A DNA stretch of 64,000 bases from contig JACCGJ010019086.1 in assembly GCA_013407085.1 (NCBI GenBank), forward strand, positions 18,224-82,223. Reading direction: 5' to 3'. The position numbers and the translations under genes were made by a program. The DNA comes from Atriophallophorus winterbourni (Eukaryota > Platyhelminthes > Trematoda > Plagiorchiida > Microphallidae). The notes under the pieces were generated by a model. It was not told where the DNA came from and did no database searches. It saw only the letters and a program-made list of their open reading frames with translations. Below, one piece after another: positions 1 through 9,295 of this stretch; position 1 is the first letter of the stretch, and every line of letters starts with the position of its first letter.

Positions 1-117
1 TCTGCCTGATCGGCCGCCATCGTAAGAATTTCTGGTCATGAAATGTGGAACAGTGATCGAGGTAAACGGACCTCACGAGTCTGTATTTGCGTTTATTATT
101 AGGTTACTCTTTATTAG

Positions 118-310
118 GCTGCTAAATTGATTGGCTGCATGCTGAAACAGACTGGTGTCTCACTACCATTTCCTGTTCCTTCTTCTTCCTCATATCTGTC
201 TAGGCCTGGGCAACCTGACCGTATCTTAGCCCACGTGCAGTCTCTGGCTGTGTGGCACTTTGCCTGGATCCGACTTGTACTTTCATTCATTCATTCATTC
301 ATTCATTCAA
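118..310 (+). repeat. Short interspersed repeat 'R1', copy 1
   Basis: First of 14 copies or fragments in this window of a ~250-bp repeat. Its core reads ...ctgggcaacctgacagtat... then tagcccacgtgcagtct and gcggcactttgcctggatca, and it ends in a short simple tail (here ATTC repeats). A 3' microsatellite tail and 5' truncations suggest retroposition. I see no tRNA A/B boxes, so its promoter type is unknown. Confidence 0.85.
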
Positions 311-314
311 GCTG

Positions 315-1232
315 CTAGGGCTGCTGAATCACACGAATCGTGCAGATGGTGCTTTAACGCACACGATGTCATACAGCTGCAGTTTTTTTCCATCATAATC
401 TTTTATATACCTCCTTGTTACATTCAGCTATGCGGTTGTCCCTCGGACCCGCTTCTACCAAGATGTTCGATGGTTATAGTTCAGAAAATCTCAGTCTCTG
501 CCGGCTGTTATGCGTGTCGAGAATGCTAATTGTTCTCCTCCTTCTTCCGTACAGTTGACATGACACTATTTCTGCTTACACACATCACCTTGGTTATACT
601 AACAAAATCCAGCTAGAAAACATGCATCGACCTTCGAGCACGATTAACTCGGTCGTCTTTTTTTTACAAACCTGCGTTAGTGAACAAAACACGCTAATAT
701 TGGTGCTACACTTCTTTTTTATTACTCCAACTCATCCTTCAGAAATCAGTGTCTTTATCGATCAACCTTAACGTATTCGAAGCTAAACATATCCTTAATC
801 AACAGCTTTTTCGTAAAACATCATACACTGTTTTCTGAATGTACGAATCCTGCGATACTTTTGTCAGAAAGATGTTCTAGCCCAGGTTCACCATCTGTGC
901 GAAAAGCAAGATTACGAGTCATTAACAGTAAAATAATTGACTGCGCCGAACCTTTCACCAGGTGATTCTTTGTGCTATTCGGGCATTTTCTTTGCCTCAC
1001 CCGCAAGTCAAGATTGTGTGAGTATGTTCCCCACCTCAGCCAGCGAATTCTCCCATTTAGGCTGGATTCCTGTCAATGACAGGACATGTGCCGTCAGACT
1101 TACAACCTCAAGCAAAGTAGAACTATCTTCTACACTGAGTGCCGTTTAGCCCAGATCCTCAACACACTCAGGCGTAACATCGGTACCAACTATAGTTGGG
1201 AAAGTAACTTCCTACATCCTACTACTTCGTGT
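315..1232. other. No recognisable feature
   Basis: Intronic or 5'-flanking DNA of TIMELESS. I looked for an upstream exon encoding the acidic segment that precedes the 1503 exon in relatives and found no frame I could support. Confidence 0.5.
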
Positions 1233-1311
1233 TAGCCCACGTGCAGTCTATGACTGTGCGGCACTTCGTCTGGATCAGGCCTGTGCTTTCATACCATACA
1301 TACATACATAC
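1233..1311 (+). repeat. R1 repeat, 5'-truncated copy
   Basis: Only the 3' part of R1 is present, from agcccacgtgcagtct to a CATA-type tail. The severe 5' truncation is typical of retroposed copies. Confidence 0.8.
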
Positions 1312-1502
1312 CACTTCGTGCTAAAGAATGCGGCCCACTGGCTCTGTTGGCCTGATTGACAATCCAAAAGTGCGCGCCATCGGAATCGTTCATCACCGCT
1401 GCAAAACGTTTCTTGCAAACCACTCGCACCATAATAATGCCAGCTGATTTTCCTTTTCATTCATCTACTTGAATTTGGCTTCGCTCGGTTTGCTCACCAC
1501 AG

Positions 1503-1680
1503 TTTGCTGCTTGCTGATTACGCGACCAATCCTCGATCGACAAACCACGCCGTGGTTCACTTGATTCATCGTCTTACCGTGCGGCAGAAACTGCTCGGAT
1601 CGTTCTTTCAGCTACGGCTTTTTCACGTGTTTCAACAATTTCTGCACGATCGCGCAGCTTCCTCGCTTCCCGAATTCAAG
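1503..1680 (+). CDS. TIMELESS: TIMELESS exon (first recognised; 3' half of gene)
   Basis: This is the first of ten exons I can join into the C-terminal half of TIMELESS, the nuclear replication-fork protection protein that works with TIPIN. The reading frame starts with one base completing a split codon, then encodes a helical segment with NPRSTNHAVVHLIHRL followed by LLGSFFQLRLFHVFQQFLHD. This matches, from memory of the family, the NH-x-(I/V)-V-x-(M/L)-(I/L)-HR segment of metazoan TIMELESS before the C-terminal domain. The acceptor is the AG at 1501-1502 after a pyrimidine-rich tract; the donor is AAG|gtacgt at 1681, phase 0. Upstream exons must lie left of the window or in 1-1500, where I could not identify any. 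The homology is confident because the next nine exons continue the alignment in register. Confidence 0.85.
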
Positions 1681-2051
1681 GTACGTGGGCTGGTTTTATA
1701 GATTGGATGCTTTTCGCACACGCGTTCTCTTATTTACTTGGCTAATTGTTCATTGATATCCTCGTACAACCGGGGTCTTAATCCTTGATATTCTTTAACG
1801 CTATAACCAAATCAGTTTGACCGTTGTTGTCTGTACACCCAACTTAAAGTAGGCGTCCAAATTTGGATCTTATCCATAGTTCTCTGCTATATAGTTCAAT
1901 CTTCTCTTCCCTGTCATTTACTGTTTAGTGCAACATTTTCCCTACCCGTTCATAGTCTCACTAGTAAAGATCTACCGTAGACATGGTCTTCTCTCAAAGT
2001 TATGTTCATGTGAAGTTTAGGGAACGTCATATGCTATTATGTGTTTGTTTT

Positions 2052-2289
2052 GCACGGATGTGCAATCTGCAGCACTTCTGCTCTGTGTGGCTAACCGCGC
2101 TAAATTGATTGGCCACCGGTAGTGAGCTGCATGCTGAAACACGCTGGAGTCTCACTACCATTTTTATTCTATTTTCTCTCTCGTATCTCTCTAGGTCTGG
2201 GTAACCTGACAGTATCTTATCCCACGTGTAGTCTGTGACTGCATGGCACTTTGCCTGGATCAAGCTTGTGCTTTCATTCATTCATTCAT
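2052..2289 (+). repeat. R1 repeat, near full-length copy
   Basis: This copy contains the 5' segment (gcacggatgtgcaatctgca), the middle (ctaaattgattggccaccgg) and the 3' part ending in ATTC repeats, so it is one of the best for defining the family. Confidence 0.85.
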
Positions 2290-2869
2290 GCGTTGTTTTT
2301 ATTGATTTAACAATACGTTCTGAATACGTTAGCAACAACTGTTTTTCAAAATACTCGATCGTATATGCTGAATTCCCAGAAATCGAAATTTGTCATTTCC
2401 TTCTACCGTGGTGAGGTTCTCAGCGTACTTCATTGCTGGTGCTTCACAGGCTGTTTAACTTTGGTCAGATGTCAAACAAGCTTGGCGTCTTACCACTAAC
2501 ATCGTTGAGAATTTTCACAGAATACTGTTTGGTTGCTGTTAGTCGATAGATTTCTTTGCCTTCGCACATCCATCTTTACTTGACTAGTTGCATGTCAGTT
2601 CGGTTGAAGTGAACGTCTTCTCAATCCTGATTGCATACGGTTATTTCGAGCAGTTATGTTTAAGTGTTTTGGAGTGTGGATTTCCCCAAAGCATAATCCA
2701 GGCAAACAATAAAATTATAGTTACTGTAATCAATAACCTTCCGGGTAGTCCAACACGTTCTCGCTAGTTGTCCGGCACCGTTGACCTATCCGCAAAGTCT
2801 TATTTAGGTTTGCATATTTTTGCTCCGGACTTTCCGGGTGTTTGATCTCGGGATATAATGGTGTATGTT

Positions 2870-2945
2870 AGCCTGGACAACCTGGCAGTTTCTTGTCCCA
2901 CGCGTAGTTTCTGACTTTGCCGGGTTCCAGGCTGGTGATTTCATA
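2870..2945 (+). repeat. R1 repeat, diverged 3' fragment
   Basis: A degenerate copy of the cctgggcaacctgacagta / cccacgtgcagtc core with several substitutions, older than its neighbours. Confidence 0.6.
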
Positions 2946-3299
2946 ACTCTTAACCGAGAAGATCACATTAATGACCTCTCTTGAGAGGTATCACTGCTAC
3001 ATCACTGCCATTTAAACTCTAACTGTTGCAAATCGAATTGGAGTGTTTACGTTTTATTCTGCACTTGTTCCCCATTGGGGCTCACCAACGTTTCCCTTTT
3101 TGTGACCGGCCAAAAGTTATTAATTGTCATTTGGTGTATTGTTGGCTCGAAATAATACACCGGCGTGATGCGAACTCCCGTGCAGTCGCATTCAACCTCG
3201 TACGAGAATGGCTCTGTCAGACGCTTGATCGTGAATGCGGTCTTTGTCTATTCACGGTCTAATCACACCTATTGACATTGGGCTTACTAGTCCGGAAGG

Positions 3300-3522
3300 G
3301 GGACTTTGGAGGTATTGTGTGTGGTATCGTAATGAGGCTGCTGAATGCAGATCACTCCGACAGTGCGCAAAATCCACTGAAATGGCTGACTAGGGCCTAT
3401 CGGTGAGATCGCTGCGGGACAGTGGTTCCTCCCGAAACGAACTGTTTGGCCATTTGAACCGCGGTGGAACATGAAAATGTCATGCGCTTGTGATGTACAA
3501 CCATAGTCGACATCTGCCAAAG
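3300..3522 (-). repeat. Repeat 'R2' (ggcctccttcggtcgatgtc family), reverse copy
   Basis: On the minus strand it reads gcagatgtcgactatggttg then tacatcacaagcgcatgac, tcgggaggaac and cccgcagcg. The same blocks in the same order occur at 36,340-36,535, so the two are copies of one family. R2 has five copies or fragments in the window. Confidence 0.7.
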
Positions 3523-4048
3523 GAAAAGCACAAAAACAACAGTTAGTTTATTCCGTCTCACTCACGACCAGTTTCTCTGTTTACGAGCAGCACTCGATAT
3601 TAATCATGCTCTCTTGACCCCGCCGATCTTGTGAAATTTCGACTGCATTGTGCCTCCTGATTTTGGTAAGGTAATCAATGACATTGATGATTGAATTGTT
3701 GTCAGCTTTCGCATGCCGATCAGTTTTTGCAACGTTTGCTGGGCGTGTTGAAAGCATTGTCACTGTCAGTGAGACTCCAGGTTATTTACCCGTGCACCTC
3801 AATCTTTGTTCAAATGCACTTCGTTTACAGCTTTTCATACTTACTTGTTTTCGGTGGTGACATGTGCCTGGATTGCATTCCTGACGAAGTTCTCTGTTTG
3901 TTTGTTCAAACTAGTAGCTATTGGATAGCACTTGCATTTTTAGAGGTAGCAGTCTTAAAACATCATACTGAAATCGAGACCTTAACAGATTATCACAGAG
4001 ACCAATCAATTCTGCGCAGAGTTGCATGTGTAAAACGGTCATAACGCA

Positions 4049-4210
4049 GTGCACGGGTGTGCAAAGTGCACGGATGTGCACGGTGCTGCTAACACCGGTC
4101 TAAATTGATTGGCAACCGATAGCGAGCTGCAAGCTGAAACACACTGGAGTCTCACTATCATTTCTATTTTCTTTCTCATGTCTGTCCAGGATTGGGAAAC
4201 CTGACAGTAT
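4049..4210 (+). repeat. R1 repeat, 5' half of an interrupted copy
   Basis: R1 sequence runs to cctgacagtat at 4200-4210, breaks, and resumes at 4645 with cctgacggtatc. The interruption is the hammerhead-bearing element at 4211-4644. Confidence 0.85.
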
Positions 4211-4457
4211 AAGCGAGGTTGGAAGAATATGTTGTTTATATTTGTGACTACTCATCCGTGCCAAGCCTATCAGATCTAGTCGGTGTTAGCTTACACTGTA
4301 TCCGATGGGAAGACCTGACACGGAGATCTCTCCGGTTGGGCGATCACAACAACTGTTGCTGACTCCTGAACCGGTCGGGCAAACAAAGCTACTCAAATGT
4401 GCCAGTCTGGAGAACAGTTCATAAACGCTTAATTGCGATCGGTCAAACGGTGGACGG

Positions 4458-4509
4458 TAGCCCAGGTTGTTAAGGCGTGGGACTACAATGGTGGTCGGGG
4501 TTCAAATCC
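4458..4509 (+). promoter_or_regulatory. Internal RNA polymerase III promoter (A and B boxes)
   Basis: TAGCCCAGGTTG fits the A-box consensus TRGYNNANNNNG and GGTTCAAATCC fits the B-box consensus GGTTCRANNCC exactly. Their spacing is about 30 bp, as in tRNA genes. The surrounding sequence does not fold into a full cloverleaf with intact acceptor arms, so this is a tRNA-derived promoter rather than a tRNA gene. Confidence 0.8.
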
Positions 4510-4528
4510 CACCCGAAGCGGAGGATAT

Positions 4529-4573
4529 GCACTGCTGATGAGCTCAAATAAGAGCGAAACTCGAGTCCAGTGC
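4529..4573 (+). ncRNA. Type I hammerhead ribozyme (apparently intact)
   Basis: The self-cleaving core is complete. Stem I is GCACTG (4529-4534) paired with CAGTGC (4568-4573), six perfect pairs. The invariant box CTGATGA is at 4535-4541. Stem II is GCTC (4542-4545) with GAGC (4552-4555), followed by GAAA (4556-4559). A very short stem III is formed by the palindrome ACTCGAGT (4559-4566). The cleavage triplet GTC is at 4565-4567, so cleavage is predicted after 4567. Short stem III is known for retroelement-borne hammerheads, which may act better as dimers. Function is inferred; structure is seen directly. Confidence 0.9.
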
Positions 4574-4644
4574 TTCCATTATGGACCGTCGTGATCAACT
4601 TTGTGAATAGTTCGATGGGCTTGGCACGGATGAGTAGTCACAAA

Positions 4645-4726
4645 CCTGACGGTATCTTAACCCACGTGCAGTTTGTGACTGTGCGGCACTTCGCTTGGAA
4701 CAGGTTCGCGTTTTCATACATATATG
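4645..4726 (+). repeat. R1 repeat, 3' half of the interrupted copy
   Basis: It resumes the R1 consensus after the insertion, from cctgacggtatcttaaccca to a CATA tail. Confidence 0.85.
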
Positions 4727-4789
4727 CCACAGTGTTTGATCGAAGATCTGAACACCCGACTACAATGTTTGACCATTTTTCGCTTGCAG

Positions 4790-4935
4790 GATTTGGTAAA
4801 TTTGATCAAATATATCTTGCGCAAGTTTTTCGAAACCGCCAAAACCAACGAATGCCTTCTTCTGGAACTTCTTTTCTACAAAACGGTCAAAGAAGGCTAC
4901 GAAGTCTATCAAGGCTATGGCACGTTCACTGACAC
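4790..4935 (+). CDS. TIMELESS: TIMELESS exon 2 of the recognised series
   Basis: The exon encodes DLVNLIKYILRKFFETAKTN and continues through LLELLFYKTVKEGYEVYQGYG to FTDT. It aligns with the conserved TIMELESS segment 'LVTFAKYIxxKFF...ELLFWK...EGYGS', which packs against the preceding helices. The acceptor is cttgcag|GAT and the donor is AC|gtaggt, phase 2. The 3.1-kb intron before it contains several copies of the short repeat and a hammerhead-bearing insertion. The following intron is only 76 bp. Confidence 0.88.
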
Positions 4936-5011
4936 GTAGGTTTCAACGCTCATCTCGTGTATTCGCATTCATGGATGCCTCCTTTGCATAATAATCTTTA
5001 ACGCTTTTCAG

Positions 5012-5097
5012 CCGGAAATCATCAAAATGGACCACGGAACTAGACGAGGAATTGACGAAGTTGTTCGAAGCGTATCGCAATGACCCGGTTCCTAAAG
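5012..5097 (+). CDS. TIMELESS: TIMELESS exon 3: first W-x-E helical repeat
   Basis: The exon encodes RKSSKWTTELDEELTKLFEA followed by YRNDPVPKG. The W-(T/S)-x-E-x(4-6)-L-x-x-L-(F/Y) pattern is the start of the first of two related helical units in the TIMELESS C-terminal region, close to the PARP1-binding segment in vertebrates. The acceptor is ttttcag|C, completing the ACC codon split by the previous donor. The donor is AAAG|gttagt, phase 1. Confidence 0.87.
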
Positions 5098-5127
5098 GTT
5101 AGTCCAAATCAGGGTTTTCAAACAATG

Positions 5128-5232
5128 GCATGAAAGCACAAGTCTGATCCAGACAAAGTGCCCACAGTCAGAGACTGCACGTGGGCTGAGATACTGTCAG
5201 GTTGCCCAGGCCTAGACAAACATGAGAAAGGG
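5128..5232 (-). repeat. R1 repeat, reverse copy
   Basis: On the plus strand it begins atgaaagcacaagtctgatc and ends gcccaggcctagaca, the reverse complement of the R1 3' half. It lies within 35 bp of the donor of TIMELESS exon 3. Confidence 0.85.
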
Positions 5233-5571
5233 TGCGAGGGAGCATTCCATTGTTTATGCGATATGCTTACAAGTCTTGTTTAAAGTGTTGTCATTTTCTG
5301 ATGCTTCTTTGTAGATTTTTCAGCGTATTCTGTATTCATACAGTAGTCCATTCTCTTGTGTATTTTTATAAGCGGTGCGATAGCATATTAAAATATTTTA
5401 GGGGTGCGGAGCATTAAACATGTGGGGAACCGCTGGTCTAAATATATACATCATCTTTCTCATCATTTTACCAACGTGTATATTCGTGCAATTTCGTTCA
5501 ATCTGTTGTGCGAGACTGCACGCTACAAAGCGCAACCTTTTAACCAGTTCGCTGCTTAATTAAATCCGAGT

Positions 5572-5685
5572 ATGGTATGATATGAAAGCACAAGCCTGAT
5601 CCAGGCAAAGTGCCGCACAGTCAGAGACTGCACATGGGCTAAGATACTGTCAGGTTGCCCAGGCCTAGACAGATATGAGGAATGA
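5572..5685 (-). repeat. R1 repeat, reverse copy
   Basis: Reverse complement of the R1 3' half preceded by a degenerate TATG-type tail. It contains gtgccgcacagtcagagact, matching copies at 5128 and 18,768. Confidence 0.85.
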
Positions 5686-5694
5686 AAAAGAACA

Positions 5695-5950
5695 GTTCTG
5701 TTCCGAGTGTGTAACATAGTCATGTGCGCTACGCTTCTCTACGGTTGCGAAGCGTGGTCGATTCGCTGTTTGTCTGGTTTTAGCGCCTGCGACGGAATGC
5801 TCACATTCGGTGAGAGAATCGTGTTGCTAACACAGATGCTTGCGAACGGGTGTTAAGCTCAAGAGGCCTCGAACTGAAACAATTGCGGATTGGCGATGGC
5901 CGCTGCCCGTTTTATGAATGCTATTATACCACCTTTTATTGGCAGAACCT
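5695..5950 (+). pseudogene. RTE/BovB-like LINE reverse transcriptase fragment
   Basis: A conceptual translation contains VCNIVMCATLLYGCEAWSIR, matching the (V/A)LLYG(C/S)E(T/A)W block near the end of the RT domain of RTE-type LINEs. Further downstream fragments such as ERIVLLTQML and ETIADWRWP suggest the usual cysteine-rich continuation with a frameshift. It is a decayed insertion in a TIMELESS intron. Confidence 0.55.
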
Positions 5951-6389
5951 GATAGAGGCTGTGGGAAACAACCGGGTATCCAGCTTGGCGTACTGGAGTG
6001 GAGAAATTCGCCGTCGCATTTAGCTCAGCGGGACATATTTAGTTGCCCGGATGGAATCTGTAGTGGATAGTGAAGAATGGATCCTGAGACTGCGTGGGTT
6101 CCCGTTATATCCACATACAATTTTGACTCCGAGACAACCACAGAAGAACGAAGACCGTGCGTGGACAAAGAGTATATTGTTATTAATGCGTGTGTTGACT
6201 ATGTACAAATGGTACGTAACAGATGAATATCGTTAACTGAGTTAACGAACAGAAAATCGAATAAATGTAAGTGATAACGATAACAGGAAATCGATAAATC
6301 AATATGACGTTATAGGCAAACGAAACGATAATGTCTACGTTAACCAATTAAGATGATACAAAATATAAGACTGTACAAATTACTATAGA

Positions 6390-6860
6390 ATTCCCCCCTA
6401 GAGCATGGGGAACAAGAAAAAAGACACTCGAAAATAGCATTAGGTTATGAAATCATAAAACTTTAGGGGACCTTCCGACCAGAACGTGTTTGTCTGTTAG
6501 GGTCGGGTGGATTGAGACACGAGGGTAATCGGGGTTTATCAGGGGAATTAGGAATAAGTTTGGTTTCTGGCGAATCGGAGTAACTTTTCTGGTATTTGTT
6601 TTCGCTTCCGATGTTGGTTCTTCGTAAGCGACTTTTAGACGATCAATACTGGCGGTTTCTTTTGGTCCATTCCGGTCAATAACGAAATACTTGGGATACC
6701 TGCTGAGCGAGCACCTTGTACGGAGCAGTGTATGGTGGTTGAAGTGGTCGACGTACATGATCTACACGCACAAACACAAAGTCGCAGGTTTGTTCGCCTC
6801 CGTACAGGCGACCCTTTCTTCGTATCATCTTCACTGCACATCACGAATGTCGTCTAATTA
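6390..6860 (-). pseudogene. Ty3/Gypsy pol 3' end with polypurine tract
   Basis: On the minus strand a fragment contains RYPKYFVIDRNGPKETASID then RLKVAYEEP, the conserved C-terminal end of the integrase/pol of Gypsy elements of the type also seen at 50.4 and 61.2 kb here (compare VFIDRSKPA and TVSLRALAP). A preceding frame carries FVFVRVD and YKVL blocks, shifted by an indel. A purine-rich tract (minus strand ctaggggggaa, 6395-6405) then precedes a probable LTR start. No intact frame remains; it is intronic in TIMELESS. Confidence 0.65.
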
Positions 6861-6917
6861 TCGTTTTATCCCGGATTGATTGTTATATCATCCACATAAT
6901 TTGCTCTACCTTCGAAG

Positions 6918-7041
6918 GATCTGATCTGGTCGATGTACTTCTGAAGCACCTTTCGGATCAAACAAAAACACGCCGACAACTCATTTCCCGCATGATCACT
7001 CTCGACCTCATCGATTCCGTTAAACAGTTGAAACAGATCAC
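6918..7041 (+). CDS. TIMELESS: TIMELESS exon 4: TRRQ helical segment
   Basis: The exon encodes SDLVDVLLKHLSDQTKTRRQ and then LISRMITLDLIDSVKQLKQI. It matches the conserved 'D(V/L)V..(I/L)L.HL....TR(K/R)Q(V/I)...L...(G/D)L.DSVK' block of TIMELESS. The acceptor is ttcgaag|GA, which completes the GGA codon; the donor is AC|gtgagt, phase 2. The acceptor has a modest pyrimidine tract, so its exact position is slightly less certain than the others. Confidence 0.85.
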
Positions 7042-7164
7042 GTGAGTTCCCTTGCATATCATATCCGCAGTTTCGTTGTTTCGCATACACGTTAATTGTA
7101 GTCGTGCACATTGTGAGTTTGATAGTTTTTTCTCATGAACTAATGTTGTTTTAAGATCGAACTA

Positions 7165-8300
7165 CACTCAAATCTCGGTACTATGCCACCTCGTTACTAT
7201 GCCACTCTCGCTACTATGCCGCTTTTGCTCGGTCCCGACAAAATTCAATACAAAATAAATTTACTATGCCACTCCCTACTCTCGCTACTATGCCACTATT
7301 CTGTGACTATTTAAAAGTGCATTTTTGCGCATTTTACGCATTTAGTCAGCCTGTTTCAAGGTCAAACACGCGATGTTTCTCCCTGACGCCGGCTACAACA
7401 AGCCAATAATCTCACGCACAACGACAAGCCTCTTTCCTACTCTTGCTTTAAGTATCGATAGATAGACCTACGAAAGCGCGCGCACAAACAGACACTCACA
7501 ACAGTGACATCGTTATTTTTCAAACTATTCAGCCCATAATGCCAGCTCAGAAACGCAAGCTAACCTACTTTACGCTGAAGGAGAATTTCGAGATCATCGA
7601 TGCTGCGAAGAAGGAGCCGAATCAGTCCAAGTTGGCGAGGGAGTTTAGCAAGAAATAGGCGTCGAAGTTAAGAGAACAACCGTGAAGGGCGTTCTCAGCA
7701 AGAAGGATGCAATTGAAGCTGCAATCAAAGCTGGAGTTCCATAGAAGCGCATGAAGCTGACGCAGCCTTACGACCCAAAGTTTGAGGAGGGAGTGCTGAT
7801 GTGGCTGAAGCAAGCAAGAGTACTGAATCTGCCTGTCAGCGGCGATCTAATCAAGAAGAAGGCGATAAAACTGGCCGCGCTGATGCACATCCTAGACTTC
7901 ATTGCGAGCGACGGTTGGTTAGACAGCTTCAAGAAGCGCAATGGCGTCACGTTCAAGACAGTGCAGGGCGAAGCTGGAGCGGTGGATTCCCAATCCCTTA
8001 TTGATCGGCAGCAGCAGGTTCTCCGGCCCTTACTCAGGCAGTTCTCTGCAGATGAAGTCTTCAAGCTGGACGAGACTGATGCAAGCGTGTGATCGGCTAG
8101 ACAACGAGATGAACGAGATCCGACGAAAGAAGATGCGTCAGCCGACGATTTCTAAGAGCTTTGGACTGATCGATTAAGCAAATAAATGATGGACTTGAGA
8201 AAACAAAGCCGTTTTTACAAAACCTCGTTACTATGCCACTCTCGCTACTATGCCGCTCTTGCTCGGTCCCAACGGGTGACATAGTACTGCGATTTGAGTG
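7165..8300 (+). mobile_element. pogo/Tigger-type transposon, internally deleted
   Basis: The element is bounded by TA dinucleotides (7163-7164 and 8301-8302) and imperfect terminal inverted repeats: left cactcaaatctcggtactat, right (reverse complement) cactcaaatcgcagtactat. TA target duplications and a CENP-B-like HTH transposase define the pogo branch of the Tc1/mariner superfamily. The catalytic DDE domain is almost wholly deleted, making this a non-autonomous derivative of about 1.1 kb. Both ends also carry a ~45-bp block built from repeated ctatgccactctcg/ctatgccgct units; the two blocks are in direct, not inverted, orientation. Confidence 0.88.
7539..8177 (+). pseudogene. Pogo-like transposase remnant (HTH domains, DDE deleted)
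   Basis: The N-terminus (MPAQKRKLTYFTLKENFEII then DAAKKEPNQSKLAREF) is a CENP-B-type Psq/HTH. It is broken by a frameshift near 7655 and an in-frame stop at 7741-7743. The second DNA-binding region continues with KFEEGVLMWLKQARVLNLPV, then GWLDSFKKRNGVTFKTVQGE, an HTH_Tnp_Tc5 domain. The DDE domain starts with EVFKLDETD (first catalytic Asp position) and is then lost; a C-terminal piece with RRKKMRQPTISKSFG remains in another frame. That end resembles a PCNA-interacting motif known in pogo transposases. It cannot encode an active transposase. Confidence 0.85.
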
Positions 8301-8756
8301 TATCTCCATCGCCACGCAGTCGTTTTCGTGCGCTCATTAATTTGTCATATCATGACCAGATTCCAGTTTTATTAAGGCTCACGGAATTGAATCTTCTCTG
8401 TTTTCCAACTTGTCACACAGACGGTAATTCAGCTAGCCCACCTGTTTAGTACACTGCTTAACACGAGAATATTGCCTAGAATTCTTTTCCCGCTTGTTAT
8501 TTCTGTTGAATCCTAAACCTCAACCTGATCATAGTGACTTGGGCAGTCGTGTCATGATTGCATATTGGAGCCAGAGTTCCAATGTTGGTGTTCGCATCCA
8601 GTTCATCAACCCTTTTGTTTCATCTTTTTTGTTTTTGCCGTGAATGCACTACCGGCATTAATGCTTGATTTGGTATTCTATTGTCATCGACCAAACGATT
8701 TCTCGCATTATCTCCTCCTTCGGGTCATGTCACATCGCAATTCTGTTTTGGTTCAG

Positions 8757-8875
8757 TGTGCGTGAGGGGGAGGATGTTCGACCGGGCAAAATATCCGCTC
8801 GTCCTCCAAAGGAATGGACCGAGGAAGAAGTGTCTCGACTACGAACAATATTCAATGCTCACTTTGGTTCTGAAG
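8757..8875 (+). CDS. TIMELESS: TIMELESS exon 5: second W-x-E helical repeat
   Basis: The exon encodes TVREGEDVRPGKISARPPKE then WTEEEVSRLRTIFNAHFGSE. The second W-T-x-E-E...L..(I/L)F unit parallels exon 3, so the C-terminal region is an internal duplication. The acceptor is ggttcag|T, completing the ACT codon; the donor is GAAG|gtaagt, phase 1. The intron before it contains the 1.1-kb pogo derivative. Confidence 0.88.
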
Positions 8876-9295
8876 GTAAGTGGGCAAAAATGGTCTTTTT
8901 TTGGTGTTTTCACTGAAACAATTGAGGTTCCTATCGGCAAACATTTTGGGTGAATTGTGGAGAATTTTTCGTCTCGAGTGGCAGCGTAATGATGGATAAG
9001 AGCGACCAAGTGCACACCTCGTCGTTTGCCTTGAAGGACATACGTTCTTTCGAATGTTTCCACGGTAACTTTCCCGTCCAATCATCTCAGGTGGCGTACA
9101 CGGTAATTTGGTCGGGTTTCAGAGCCGTCAATGGCTTCGTTTGTGGTGTACACAAGTGGGGTGTTAAGCGATCTCCATCTAAGGAACAGTCTCTCGTTAA
9201 TTTGGCAATCTTTGGGTGCAGGTATTTCGCCTAAGTTCTATCTTCATTTACCAAGGAGAAGATAGCACCACGTTAGTTGATTATTACAACTACAT

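Larger units (their letters stand above)
4211..4644 (+). mobile_element. tRNA-derived retroelement with hammerhead ribozyme, nested in R1
   Basis: A 434-bp insertion splits an R1 repeat and is flanked by a near-identical duplication (cctgacagtat at 4200-4210, cctgacggtat at 4645-4655). It contains a pol III A box (tagcccaggttg, 4458-4469) and a perfect B box (ggttcaaatcc, 4499-4509) at tRNA-like spacing, followed 20 bp downstream by a type I hammerhead ribozyme. The outer parts form an inverted repeat of about 28 bp: 4241-4268 (tttgtgactactcatccgtg...) and 4617-4644. A tRNA-like promoter followed by a hammerhead is the architecture of the schistosome Sm-alpha retroposons; the family match is by architecture, not by alignment. 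Confidence 0.8.

Noticed and set aside
1275..1460. Upstream TIMELESS exon
   Set aside because: None of the plus-strand frames carries the expected acidic and helical segment, and no splice pair fits the phase of the 1503 exon.
2027..2281. Minus-strand frames beginning ST(S)LIQAK repeated at several sites
   Set aside because: They recur because R1 copies recur; they vary by frame and stop and show no codon-like conservation.
3691..4044. 117-codon frame in the TIMELESS intron as a missing exon or nested gene
   Set aside because: No motif, no supporting splice phase, and the neighbouring exons already join in phase without it.
4440..4525. Functional tRNA gene
   Set aside because: A and B boxes are good but acceptor and anticodon stems do not pair convincingly; it is a tRNA-derived SINE promoter.
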